Source of the DNA: a virus
IMG/VR virus record: IMGVR_UViG_3300009433_000053
Span: 1 to 24,220 of that record
DNA length: 24,220 nucleotides
Reading direction: 5' to 3' (one strand)
Shown piece after piece: positions 1 to 8,406 of the stretch. Within the stretch, counting starts at the first letter, position 1. The number at the start of each line of letters is the position of its first letter. A program made the translations under genes and the position numbers. Under the pieces are notes generated by a model that had not been told where the DNA came from, searched no databases, and saw only the letters and a program-made list of their open reading frames with translations.

Positions 1-1
1 T

Positions 2-979
2 CATAAAGTAAAAGCAAGTGCTTCTGTATGGCCGTCAGCATATGCCTCTGGAAGACTCGTACAGTGCCGTAAGAAGGGTGCTAAGAACTATGGTAATAGT
101 ACTAAGAAAGAGGAGTTTGAGAACCTTCCAGAACTCTCTCAAATGCAAATCAATGCAATGAGAAATGCTGGTATTGAGGTTGATGTTCTTAATGAGAAAT
201 GCTGGGTTGGATATACTCAAAAAGGCATGAAGAAGAAAGGTAAAAAGACTGTACCTAACTGTGTTCCTGTCGGTGAAGAAGTAAAAGAAGTTACAGAGGC
301 AATGAGAGTGCCTGCTCAAAATGGAAATGTATACCTTGTAGCATTTACCTGGAAAGGTAAGTATATGATGATGAAGTTATTCTTCCCTGAGATTAAAAAA
401 CCATCTAGAAAAGAAGTTCAGTCTGCACTTGATAAAGTCTATCCTGGTTCAATGATTTCCAGATTTGATCTATCTGCTCTTGACAATAAAGAACTGTATA
501 TCAACGTATCTTGTTCAGAAGAAACTGAGGTTGTTGAGGCAGTAAAAGGTCAAGATACTGATATGAGAAAAGCAGCATCTGCTGAAAGAAAATCAGGCGA
601 AAAACGTCTTGCTCCTTCAAAAGGAAAAGGATATGCTGACCAGCAAAAGCAATCCATCAATTATATGGATAAAAAAACCAAAAATAATAAAATTATTGTT
701 GGTATGACTCACGAAGAAACTGAAGTATCTGAAGGTGCTGCATGGACTAAGAAGTCTGGTAAGAACAAAGAAGGTGGTCTCAATGAAAAAGGACGTAAGT
801 CCTATGAAGCAGAGAATCCTGGTTCCGATCTAAAAGCACCTTCCAAGAAAAAAGGTAATAAGAGAAGAGCATCATTCTGTGCAAGGATGAAAGGTATGAA
901 GAAAAAACTCACTTCTGCCAAAACTGCTAGAGACCCTGATAGCAGAATTAATAAATCACTAAGAGCCTGGAATTGCTGA
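2..979 (+). CDS. Lysine-rich multi-module phage protein, 5' end outside window
   Basis: The frame is open from base 2 and contains no in-frame ATG before 143, so the true start lies upstream of the window. Three blocks are visible. The first is an N-terminal basic segment starting KVKASASVWPSAYASGR with a Cys (VQCRKKG), a type common in marine phage proteins. The second is a central segment (encoded about 300-500) with alternating hydrophobic residues, NGNVYLVAFTWKGKY. The third is a C-terminal segment with EGAAWTKKSGKNKEGG, SFCARMKGMKKK and a final WNC, resembling the DUF6321-type module as I remember it. The protein is strongly basic (many Lys). It ends 7 bases before gp17, where T4 has the small terminase gene 16, but nothing in it looks like gp16. 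Its function is unknown. A nucleic-acid-associated or virion role is only a guess from its charge and neighbours. Confidence 0.75.
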   Translation, partial: HKVKASASVWPSAYASGRLVQCRKKGAKNYGNSTKKEEFENLPELSQMQINAMRNAGIEVDVLNEKCWVGYTQKGMKKKGKKTVPNCVPVGEEVKEVTEAMRVPAQNGNVYLVAFTWKGKYMMMKLFFPEIKKPSRKEVQSALDKVYPGSMISRFDLSALDNKELYINVSCSEETEVVEAVKGQDTDMRKAASAERKSGEKRLAPSKGKGYADQQKQSINYMDKKTKNNKIIVGMTHEETEVSEGAAWTKKSGKNKEGGLNEKGRKSYEAENPGSDLKAPSKKKGNKRRASFCARMKGMKKKLTSAKTARDPDSRINKSLRAWNC

Positions 980-986
980 GTAACTT

Positions 987-2693
987 ATGAGTAATGATGT
1001 TTATTTGGGTAATCCCCTTCTTAAAAAGGCAAATTCCCCTATTGAGTTTTCGCAAGAAAATATTGAAGAATATATTAAATGCAAAAATGACCCAGTTTAT
1101 TTTGCACAACATTATGTAAAAATTGTAACTCTTGATCATGGTCTTCAACCATTTAAGACTTATGATTTTCAAGAGAAGTTAATCAATAATTTTCATAATA
1201 ATAGATTCAATATTTGTAAGATGCCTAGGCAGACTGGTAAGTCTACCACTTGTGTATCTTACTTATTGCATTATGCATTGTTTAACGACAGCGTAAACAT
1301 TGGTATTCTCGCAAACAAAGCAACTACTGCTAGAGAACTTCTTGCTAGATTAGCAACTGCTTATGAGAATCTACCTAAGTGGATGCAGCAAGGTATTCTT
1401 GTATGGAATAAAGGTAACATTGAACTAGAAAATGGATCAAAGATTCTGGCTGCTTCTACGTCTGCAAGTGCTGTCCGAGGCATGTCGTTTAACATCCTCT
1501 TCCTTGACGAATTTGCTTTCGTTCCAAACCATATCGCAGATGCTTTCTTTGCCTCCGTTTATCCTACTATTACTTCTGGTCAAAGTACAAAAGTAATCAT
1601 TGTATCCACGCCTCACGGCATGAACCACTTCTACAGGATGTGGCATGATGCAGAAAAAGGTGCTAACGAATATATTCCAACAGATGTTCATTGGTCTGAA
1701 GTTCCTGGTAGGGATGATATTTGGAAAGAACAGACCATTGCTAACACATCAGAACAACAGTTTAAGATTGAGTTCGAGTGTGAGTTTCTAGGTTCTGTTG
1801 ATACCTTGATTGCTCCTAGTAAACTCAAAAACTTAGTATATGATAGTCCTATTCAAAGAAATGCGGGTCTAGACATTTATGAAGGACCTAAAGAAGATAG
1901 AGATTATATTTGTACAGTTGACGTTGCAAGAGGAGTCGGAGGAGATTACTCTGCGTTTGTAGTCATAGACATAAGTCAGTTTCCTCATAAACTGGTAGCA
2001 AAATATAGAGATAACACAATTAAACCAATGTTATTTCCAAGTGTTATCTACCAAGTATGTAAGAGTTATAATGATGCCTATGTTTTGTGTGAGGTCAATG
2101 ATGTTGGAGATCAGGTAGCAAGTATTCTTCAGTATGATTTAGAATATCAAAATCTTTTGATGTCTTCAATGAGAGGTAGAGCAGGTCAAGTTGTTGGTCA
2201 AGGATTTTCTGGATCTAAAACACAGTTAGGTGTTAAGATGTCCAAGACAGTCAAAAAAGTTGGGTCTCTCAACCTTAAGACGATGATTGAGGAAGATAAA
2301 CTTATCTTCAATGATTATGAAGTCATTTCAGAGTTAACCACCTTCATTCAAAAACATGGTTCTTTTGAGGCGGAAGAAGGATGCAATGACGACCTTGCTA
2401 TGTGTTTGGTCATCTATGCTTGGTTAGTAGCACAAGATTATTTTAAGGAGTTGACTGATCAAGATGTTAGAAAAAGAATTTACGAAGAACAGAAGGATCA
2501 CATTGAGCAAGACATGGCACCCTTTGGTTTTATTAACGATGGATTCGATGATTCTACTTTTGTGGATAATGACGGAGATAGATGGACTGTCGAACCAAAT
2601 GGAGAAAAATACCTTCAAAGATTAGGTAACACTCCAGATACATGGAATGTGGATGAGTATGGTGATATGTCCCATATGTGGGATTATAGGTAA
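987..2693 (+). CDS. gp17: Terminase large subunit gp17 (DNA-packaging ATPase/nuclease)
   Basis: This is the motor that drives DNA into the prohead through the portal and cuts the concatemer. The 568-aa protein has an N-terminal ATPase domain with a Walker A-like PRQTGKSTT (about residues 80-88), a Walker B ILFLDEFAF with D174/E175, and a coupling motif STP at about 207. The C-terminal RNase H-like nuclease domain starts at TVDVARGVGGDYSAF, giving candidate metal ligands D312 and D320. Further acidic residues follow in CEVNDVGD and in EGCNDDLAM. The length is close to T4 gp17 (610 aa). The start at 987 has no clear Shine-Dalgarno sequence but lies 7 bases after the previous stop. The stop TAA overlaps the next ATG (TAATG). 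Confidence 0.97.
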   Translation: MSNDVYLGNPLLKKANSPIEFSQENIEEYIKCKNDPVYFAQHYVKIVTLDHGLQPFKTYDFQEKLINNFHNNRFNICKMPRQTGKSTTCVSYLLHYALFNDSVNIGILANKATTARELLARLATAYENLPKWMQQGILVWNKGNIELENGSKILAASTSASAVRGMSFNILFLDEFAFVPNHIADAFFASVYPTITSGQSTKVIIVSTPHGMNHFYRMWHDAEKGANEYIPTDVHWSEVPGRDDIWKEQTIANTSEQQFKIEFECEFLGSVDTLIAPSKLKNLVYDSPIQRNAGLDIYEGPKEDRDYICTVDVARGVGGDYSAFVVIDISQFPHKLVAKYRDNTIKPMLFPSVIYQVCKSYNDAYVLCEVNDVGDQVASILQYDLEYQNLLMSSMRGRAGQVVGQGFSGSKTQLGVKMSKTVKKVGSLNLKTMIEEDKLIFNDYEVISELTTFIQKHGSFEAEEGCNDDLAMCLVIYAWLVAQDYFKELTDQDVRKRIYEEQKDHIEQDMAPFGFINDGFDDSTFVDNDGDRWTVEPNGEKYLQRLGNTPDTWNVDEYGDMSHMWDYR

Positions 2694-2923
2694 TGGACTT
2701 AGACAAACAGATCAGACTTGGGCACTTACTTCTAGATGATAGAAAGTGTAGAACCTGTGGACAAGTTAAAAATCTGATTGAGTCTTTCTACAGAACAAGA
2801 AAAGATAGAGGTCCGGTCTCATCATCATTCTCATATGAATGTAAAGACTGTACGATCAAAAGAATTATTAGTAGCAGAAAAAATACACACCCTTCTATCG
2901 GGGAATCCTATCCAGATTGGTAG
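2693..2923 (+). CDS. Small zinc-finger protein between gp17 and gp18
   Basis: This 76-aa protein starts within the gp17 stop codon (TAATG), so it is probably translationally coupled. It has two Cys pairs, CRTCGQ (about residues 19-22) and CKDC (about residues 50-53), in a layout typical of a small zinc ribbon or knuckle. Basic residues lie between and after the pairs (RTRKDRG, KRIISSRK). Such zinc ribbons often accompany HNH endonucleases, but no HNH catalytic His/Asn cluster is visible here. I infer a small nucleic-acid-binding protein. Its position directly behind the terminase could suggest an accessory packaging or nuclease role, which the sequence does not prove. Confidence 0.7.
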   Translation: MDLDKQIRLGHLLLDDRKCRTCGQVKNLIESFYRTRKDRGPVSSSFSYECKDCTIKRIISSRKNTHPSIGESYPDW

Positions 2924-2968
2924 TTCACTATATTCACGTCGTATTTCCCCGCTCAAAACTCATATTTT

Positions 2969-2976
2969 CATAAATA
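2969..2976 (+). promoter_or_regulatory. T4-type late promoter for gp18
   Basis: CATAAATA matches the T4 late -10 consensus TATAAATA at 7 of 8 positions. It lies about 35 bases before the gp18 ATG. A Shine-Dalgarno-like GGAG (3001-3004) sits 6 bases before the start. Recognition by the gp55 sigma encoded in this window is inferred. Confidence 0.6.
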
Positions 2977-3010
2977 TTTTTAGTTAATTTGAGACATTTA
3001 GGAGAAAAAC

Positions 3011-5197
3011 ATGGCGACTCCTCAATTATCTCCAGGCGTAATAGTCAGAGAAGTTGATCTAACAGTAGGAAGAGCTGAAAACGTTCTTGATAATATTGGT
3101 GCGATTGCTGGTCCATTTAAATTGGGACCTATCGATGAACCATATGATATTTCTACTCAACAAGAACTGATCAACACTTTTGGTACTCCTATAAGTACTG
3201 ATAGACAATACGAATACTGGATGACAGCTTCAGAATACCTCTCCTATGGTGGTGTTCTTAAGGTTGTAAGAACAGATGGTACTACACTGAACAATGCTAA
3301 CGCAGGTGTTGGTGCTGCAAGTACAACCGCATCGAAGATTAAAAACTACGATGACTATGAGGAGAACTATTCTTCTGCTACAAACTTCACGTATGCTGCT
3401 AGAAATCCTGGAACCTGGGCAAATAGTCTTAAGGTTTGCACGATTGATAACTTTGCAGACCAGACTCTAGGAATTACGACTACTAGTCCTTCTGCTCTTG
3501 GAGTTGCTGTTGGGTATGGTGTTACATCCGCCCTTTCTAGTGTTCCCATTCCTGGTGCTGGTACAACCTCAACCTTTAATGGATATCTGAAAGGAATCAT
3601 TACAGGTGTCAGCACGGATGCAACGAACAGCAAGAGTTCGATTGACGTTAGAATCGTATCAAGAGTTTCAACTGCTGGAACTGTTTATCCTATCGTATAT
3701 CAGGAAAACAATCCTTCTCAAGCATTTGAAGCAGCGGATACTCTTTCGTTTGTTACTAATGCTGGCGTAACTTCAACAACGACAATCGCTGCACTCGATG
3801 CAAATGATTGGTATGATTCGCAAACTTTGAATCTATCCAACTCAACAATCTTCTGGAAGTCGATTGCTCCAAGACCTGTAACTAGCAACTACGTCTCCAC
3901 AAGAGGAGGAAAGAATGATGCTATGCACGTTGCTGTCGTAGATGATACTGGTGCAGTAACTGGTATTTCAGGAAATCTATTAGAATCTTGGACTGGTTTG
4001 TCTAAGGCAATAGATGGTGAAGCAGATGGCGATTCACCAACCAAAACATATTATAAGAGTTATCTTGCTAATAATTCTAACTGGATTTATGCAGGATATA
4101 ATCCTTCATCCGCAACTGATTCTTATCACGGTACAACTCCTGTTGCTACTGGATTCTCAACTGCCTACACTGCAGTTAGTAGAGGAGACGGTCTATGGGG
4201 TCAGGAAGCAAGTGGTGTAACCTACAGTGCTATTGGAAACAAGACATATGCCTTCGGTGGCGGTGTTGACTATTCTGCTAGCGGCGGTATGGGTGCAACT
4301 CTTGGATCCCTATCTACTTCATATGAACTGTTCGCAAACAGAGATGAAATTGCTGTTGATTATTTGATGATGGGTCCTGGACTTGGTTCGGAACTCGAAT
4401 CTCAAGCAAAAGCAAACAAACTCATTTCTATTGCTGAACTAAGAAAGGATTGCATGGCAACCATTTCTCCTCATAGAGCAAATGTTGTTAATGTATCAAA
4501 TCCAACTACACAAGTTAATAATCTTCTGAAGTTCTATTCGCCTGTAACATCATCCTCTTACGCTGTATTGGATAGTGGTTACAAGTATGTTTATGATAGA
4601 TTCAATAATGAGTTCCGTTATGTCCCATTGAATGGTGATATTGCTGGATTGATGGTAAGAACATCTATTGAGGCATTCCCTTGGTTCTCGCCAGCTGGTC
4701 AGCAAAGAGGCAACATTAATAATACTATTAAACTTGCTCTCAATCCAAACAAAGCACAGCGTGATATCCTATACGGATCAAGAATCAACTCTGTAATCAA
4801 TCAAAGCGGACAGGGCGTAATCCTGTTTGGTGATAAGACTGCTCTTGGTTATGCTTCTGCGTTTGATAGAATCAATGTTCGTCGTCTGTTCCTCACAGTT
4901 GAGCAAGCACTTGAAGAAGCAGCAAATGATCAACTCTTTGAAATCAACGATGATGAAACGAGGGCAAACTTCGTTAACATTGTCGAACCTTACCTGAGAG
5001 ATGTTCAGGCACAAAGAGGTATTCAAGAGTTCTCAATCGTCTGTGACGAAACAAACAACACCCCTGCTATCATTGATAACAATGAGTTTAGAGCAGATAT
5101 CTTCATCGCTCCTACACGTTCCATCAACTACGTCACACTGACGTTTGTTGCTACCAGAACTGGAGTAAGTTTTGAAGAAGTCGTTGGTTCAGTTTGA
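3011..5197 (+). CDS. gp18: Tail sheath protein gp18
   Basis: This is the contractile tail sheath subunit, which surrounds the tail tube and shortens at infection. The 728-aa protein starts MATPQLSPGVIVREVDLT, the typical N-terminus of T4-like sheath proteins. The C-terminal part (from about residue 480) contains the conserved assembly region with PWFSPAGQQRG, NPNKAQRDILY and NSVINQSGQGVILFG, and ends with FVATRTGVSFEEVVGSV. The middle (about residues 100-400) is rich in Ser, Thr, Gly and Ala and is the usual variable, surface-exposed part. It is longer than T4 gp18 (659 aa), as is common in cyanophages. The start is supported by GGAG six bases upstream. Confidence 0.97.
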   Translation: MATPQLSPGVIVREVDLTVGRAENVLDNIGAIAGPFKLGPIDEPYDISTQQELINTFGTPISTDRQYEYWMTASEYLSYGGVLKVVRTDGTTLNNANAGVGAASTTASKIKNYDDYEENYSSATNFTYAARNPGTWANSLKVCTIDNFADQTLGITTTSPSALGVAVGYGVTSALSSVPIPGAGTTSTFNGYLKGIITGVSTDATNSKSSIDVRIVSRVSTAGTVYPIVYQENNPSQAFEAADTLSFVTNAGVTSTTTIAALDANDWYDSQTLNLSNSTIFWKSIAPRPVTSNYVSTRGGKNDAMHVAVVDDTGAVTGISGNLLESWTGLSKAIDGEADGDSPTKTYYKSYLANNSNWIYAGYNPSSATDSYHGTTPVATGFSTAYTAVSRGDGLWGQEASGVTYSAIGNKTYAFGGGVDYSASGGMGATLGSLSTSYELFANRDEIAVDYLMMGPGLGSELESQAKANKLISIAELRKDCMATISPHRANVVNVSNPTTQVNNLLKFYSPVTSSSYAVLDSGYKYVYDRFNNEFRYVPLNGDIAGLMVRTSIEAFPWFSPAGQQRGNINNTIKLALNPNKAQRDILYGSRINSVINQSGQGVILFGDKTALGYASAFDRINVRRLFLTVEQALEEAANDQLFEINDDETRANFVNIVEPYLRDVQAQRGIQEFSIVCDETNNTPAIIDNNEFRADIFIAPTRSINYVTLTFVATRTGVSFEEVVGSV

Positions 5198-5233
5198 TTT
5201 AATATCGTAATAATCGTATAAGAGGACACAACC

Positions 5234-5872
5234 ATGGCACAAACAAAAACCTTATCACAGTTTAAGAACAGATTAGCGGGCGGTGGGGCCCGCCCCAATC
5301 TCTTTGAAGTTTCTATTCCTGCATTCCCTGCTGCTGTCGGCAGAAGAGTTTGGAGAAATGGAGGCAACAAAGAGAGTGGTCAGTTTAGATTTTTATGCAA
5401 GACCGCACAACTTCCAGCATCAACCATTGCTGAAGTACCCGTTCCTTTCAGAGGTCGTATCTTAAAAGTTGCTGGAGACAGAACTTTTGATACATGGACT
5501 GTTACCGTCATCAATGACGAAGACTTCCAACTGAGAACTGCTTTTGAAGTTTGGATGAATACACTTAGCAAGTTAAACGATGCTACTGGTGTTACCAATC
5601 CTTCTTCATATATGACTGATGCTTATGTCCAGCAACTGGGCAGAGGTAGACAGGCAGAATCAACCAGAAACAGCAGAGGCGGAAGAAGTTCAGAACTTAG
5701 AAATTACAAGTTCTATGATATCTTCCCAACTGAAGTATCTGCTATTGACCTGAGTTATGATAGCACTGATACCATTGAGGAGTTCACAGTAACTTTCCAG
5801 GTTCAGTACTTCACTATCGGTAACTCTCTCCAGAGAAACAGAGGCGCTAGAGGACAGACTCTGGTACAGTGA
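5234..5872 (+). CDS. gp19: Tail tube protein gp19
   Basis: This is the subunit of the inner tail tube through which DNA passes. The 212-aa protein begins MAQTKTLSQFKNRLAGGGAR and continues with PNLFEVSIPAFP, the tube-fold opening strand. It then has the segment FRFLCKTAQLPASTIAEVPVPFRGR, cited here only by its key features: a CxTAxLP-type loop and PFRGR. It ends with FTVTFQVQYFTIGNS. The order sheath-tube is that of T4. A purine-rich AGAGGA (5220-5225) upstream serves as the ribosome binding site. The stop TGA is immediately followed by TAA and overlaps the gp20 late promoter. Confidence 0.95.
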   Translation: MAQTKTLSQFKNRLAGGGARPNLFEVSIPAFPAAVGRRVWRNGGNKESGQFRFLCKTAQLPASTIAEVPVPFRGRILKVAGDRTFDTWTVTVINDEDFQLRTAFEVWMNTLSKLNDATGVTNPSSYMTDAYVQQLGRGRQAESTRNSRGGRSSELRNYKFYDIFPTEVSAIDLSYDSTDTIEEFTVTFQVQYFTIGNSLQRNRGARGQTLVQ

Positions 5873-5878
5873 TAAATA
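5871..5878 (+). promoter_or_regulatory. T4-type late promoter for gp20
   Basis: GATAAATA followed by AC overlaps the gp19 stop codon and lies 28 bases before the gp20 ATG. It matches the late consensus TATAAATA at 7 of 8 positions. The GATAAATAAC form recurs before the gp3-like gene. Confidence 0.65.
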
Positions 5879-5905
5879 ACTAGAACGGTCGTTTCTATTC
5901 TAATA

Positions 5906-7588
5906 ATGTCGAGATTATTTGGTTTCTCAATTGAAGATGATGATAAAGACTCGTCTGGTGTAGTATCTCCGATCCCTCCTAATAACCAGGATGGATCTGA
6001 GCACTACGTCACGACGGGTTTTTATGGTTCATATGTAGATATTGAAGGTGTATATAAGAACGAAAACGAACTTATCAGAAGATATCGTTCAATGTCGCTC
6101 TATCCAGAATGTGATAGTGCTATTGAAGATGTCGTAAATGAAGCAATTGTTGCTGATACGAATGATAGTCCTGTAAGTATTGAACTATCAAACTTAAACG
6201 CAAGCGATGGAATTAAAAAGAAAGTAAGAGAAGAGTTCAAACGTATTTTAGAACTTCTTGATTTTGATAAAAAGGCACATGAAATCTTCCGTAATTGGTA
6301 TATTGATGGAAGACTATATTACAATAAAGTTATTGATCAAAAGAATCCCACTGCTGGTATTCAAGAATTAAGATATATTGACGCATCAAAAATGCGTTAT
6401 GTTCGTCAGGTAAAGAAACCAAAAAACGGCAATAATCCTCTTTCAAATGTTAAAAGAGAAGATCCTGCAACATATGATTTTCCAGAAATTGAAGAGTTTT
6501 TTGTATATGCTCCTGGTGGATCTGGATCAACTGGAGGATATAATACAGGAACAATGTCAATGGGTGGTGCTTCAAAAGGCATCAAAATGACAAGAGATTC
6601 AATAACATATTGTACCTCAGGATTAGTAGATAGAAATAAGGGATCAACTCTTTCTTGGTTGCATAAAGCAATCAAACCACTCAATCAATTAATGATGATT
6701 GAGGATTCTCTTGTTATCTACAGACTTTCAAGAGCACCAGAAAGAAGAATCTTCTACATTGATGTTGGCAATCTACCTAAGGTAAAGGCAGAACAGTATC
6801 TTCGTGATGTGATGATGCGTTATAGAAATAAACTTGTCTATGATGCTAACACTGGTGAAGTTCGTGATGATAAGAAGTTCATGTCTATGATGGAAGACTT
6901 CTGGCTTCCTAGACGTGAAGGTGGTAGAGGAACTGAGATTACAACTCTACCAGGTGGTCAAAATCTCGGAGAAATTACTGATATCAACTACTTCCAAAAG
7001 AAGTTATATAGAGCACTCAATGTACCTGAAACTAGAATTCAAGGAGAAACTGGTTTCTCAATGGGTCGTTCATCAGAGATTCTAAGAGATGAGATCAAGT
7101 TCTCCAAGTTTGTTGGAAGAATGAGAAAGAGATTCTCAGATATGTTTAGCGACATGTTGAGAACACAACTGATTCTTAAGAATATCATTACTCCTGAAGA
7201 CTGGGAGTCAATGTCAGATCATATTCAATATGATTTCTTGTATGATAACCATTTTGCTGAACTCAAAGAAGCAGAACTTACTACTGAAAGAGTTAATCTT
7301 GCTCAATTGGTTGAACCATATGTTGGCAAGTACTATTCTAATGATTATGTTAGAAGAAATATCCTGCGTCAAAGCGACCAAGAAATTCAAGAGCAGGACA
7401 AACTAATCGAGAACGAAATCGAAAGTGGTTTGATTCCAGATCCAGCATCTATGGATATTGATCCTGCTACAGGTCAACCGATGGCACCAGTTCCTGGAGA
7501 TACTTCGGGAAGTGTTATGGGTGCTACTCCTCAGGCACCAGAGATTGATGAAACAAAATTTGAAACACCCACAGGTGGAGAAATCTAA
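5906..7588 (+). CDS. gp20: Portal vertex protein gp20
   Basis: This protein forms the dodecameric portal at one vertex of the head, which nucleates prohead assembly and is the channel for packaging. The 560-aa protein begins MSRLFGFSIEDDDK and has the typical N-terminal block with YRSMSLYPECDSAIEDVVNE. A central Gly/Ser-rich loop (about residues 205-225) follows. The conserved core contains RAPERRIFYIDVGNLPK, the block with MMRYRNKLVYDANTGEV, then WLPRREGGRGTEITTLPGG and NVPETRIQGETGFSMG. This gene is the usual marker for cyanomyovirus diversity. Its length is close to T4 (524 aa). There is no clear Shine-Dalgarno sequence before the ATG; the leader instead reads TCTAATAATG. Confidence 0.97.
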   Translation: MSRLFGFSIEDDDKDSSGVVSPIPPNNQDGSEHYVTTGFYGSYVDIEGVYKNENELIRRYRSMSLYPECDSAIEDVVNEAIVADTNDSPVSIELSNLNASDGIKKKVREEFKRILELLDFDKKAHEIFRNWYIDGRLYYNKVIDQKNPTAGIQELRYIDASKMRYVRQVKKPKNGNNPLSNVKREDPATYDFPEIEEFFVYAPGGSGSTGGYNTGTMSMGGASKGIKMTRDSITYCTSGLVDRNKGSTLSWLHKAIKPLNQLMMIEDSLVIYRLSRAPERRIFYIDVGNLPKVKAEQYLRDVMMRYRNKLVYDANTGEVRDDKKFMSMMEDFWLPRREGGRGTEITTLPGGQNLGEITDINYFQKKLYRALNVPETRIQGETGFSMGRSSEILRDEIKFSKFVGRMRKRFSDMFSDMLRTQLILKNIITPEDWESMSDHIQYDFLYDNHFAELKEAELTTERVNLAQLVEPYVGKYYSNDYVRRNILRQSDQEIQEQDKLIENEIESGLIPDPASMDIDPATGQPMAPVPGDTSGSVMGATPQAPEIDETKFETPTGGEI

Positions 7589-7614
7589 ATACATAATAAA
7601 TCATTATTTTAAAC

Positions 7615-7800
7615 ATGGAAGAACTAATGGATTTGCTTGTTGCCGATGAGTCACCAGCACAAGTAAGTGATAAAATCAAAGATATTTTATTTGCTAAGTC
7701 AGCAGAAAAAATATCAGACGTGAGACCCCAAGTGGCTGCTTCTGTTTTTGATGATCCTCAGTTAGAAACAGAGGTTGATTCAGAGGAATCTGAAGAATAA
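7615..7800 (+). CDS. gp67: Prohead core protein gp67-like
   Basis: This 61-aa acidic protein lies directly after the portal gene, where T4 has gene 67. The N-terminal half is helical and amphipathic (MEELMDLLVADESPAQVSDK), and the C-terminus is very acidic (ETEVDSEESEE), as in T4 gp67 (80 aa). In T4 gp67 is a minor scaffold component cleaved by the gp21 protease. The assignment rests on position, size and charge, because the similarity of such short acidic proteins is weak. It ends in TAATAA, where the late promoter of the next gene begins. Confidence 0.7.
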   Translation: MEELMDLLVADESPAQVSDKIKDILFAKSAEKISDVRPQVAASVFDDPQLETEVDSEESEE

Positions 7801-7806
7801 TAAATA
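7799..7806 (+). promoter_or_regulatory. T4-type late promoter before the 188-aa protein
   Basis: AATAAATA followed by AC matches the late consensus at 7 of 8 positions and overlaps the gp67-like stop. The ATG is 28 bases downstream, the same spacing as at gp20. The leader also shares a GTCGT...TCTA...AATAATGTC pattern with gp20. Confidence 0.6.
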
Positions 7807-7834
7807 ACATTAATAAGTCGTCTACTCTATAATA

Positions 7835-8401
7835 ATGTCTGCTTTAACTCCAGTAGGAATTTCGCAATCAGTTTCATCTTCTGACTCTTCAACTGCTGTA
7901 ACTTTACCTATCAGTCAAAAAACTGATACTATTAGGGTAGTTGCTGAAACTGCAGGAGTTCATGTTGCTATTGGAGTTACTCCTACAGCAACTAATTCAA
8001 ACTTTTATGTTTCTACAACTGGAGCATCAGAGATTGCTATTGGTAAACCAGCATCTCAAAGAGTTGTGGGTATTACTACGGGTGTTACCACGATTATTGA
8101 TTTCCCAGAAGGAACAGGTTCTCCTTTTGCCGTAGGTGATGCAGTAACACTTACATCGGGAACTCAAATCTCTCAACCATACTACAACTTTACTCACAAA
8201 GTTGTAACGGCGATTAACACTGGAAACATTCAATCTGGTGGATTTTTTAATACCAGAATTACTGTTAATAATGATTCTTCAGGAATAGTTACTGCTTTCA
8301 ATCCAGATAATTACACTGAACTTAGAAAATCAATATCGGTTGCCGTCAAAACTCAAAGCGGTACTGGTTTAGCACACATCCAACAAGTACAGGTATCTTA
8401 A
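7835..8401 (+). CDS. Unknown beta-rich protein between gp67 and gp21
   Basis: I do not recognise a named family for this 188-aa protein. It is rich in Thr, Val, Ser and Gly, with alternating hydrophobic strands (TIRVVAETAGVHVAIGV, VVGITTGVTTIIDFPEG). It has no signal peptide, no membrane segment, no cysteine and no enzyme motif. That composition is typical of a beta-sandwich virion protein. Its position inside the head-assembly cluster, where T4 carries gene 68, and its own late promoter indicate a late structural gene. It does not resemble the short gp68 of T4. A head decoration or minor capsid role is an inference from context only. Confidence 0.85.
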   Translation: MSALTPVGISQSVSSSDSSTAVTLPISQKTDTIRVVAETAGVHVAIGVTPTATNSNFYVSTTGASEIAIGKPASQRVVGITTGVTTIIDFPEGTGSPFAVGDAVTLTSGTQISQPYYNFTHKVVTAINTGNIQSGGFFNTRITVNNDSSGIVTAFNPDNYTELRKSISVAVKTQSGTGLAHIQQVQVS

Positions 8402-8406
8402 GAACA

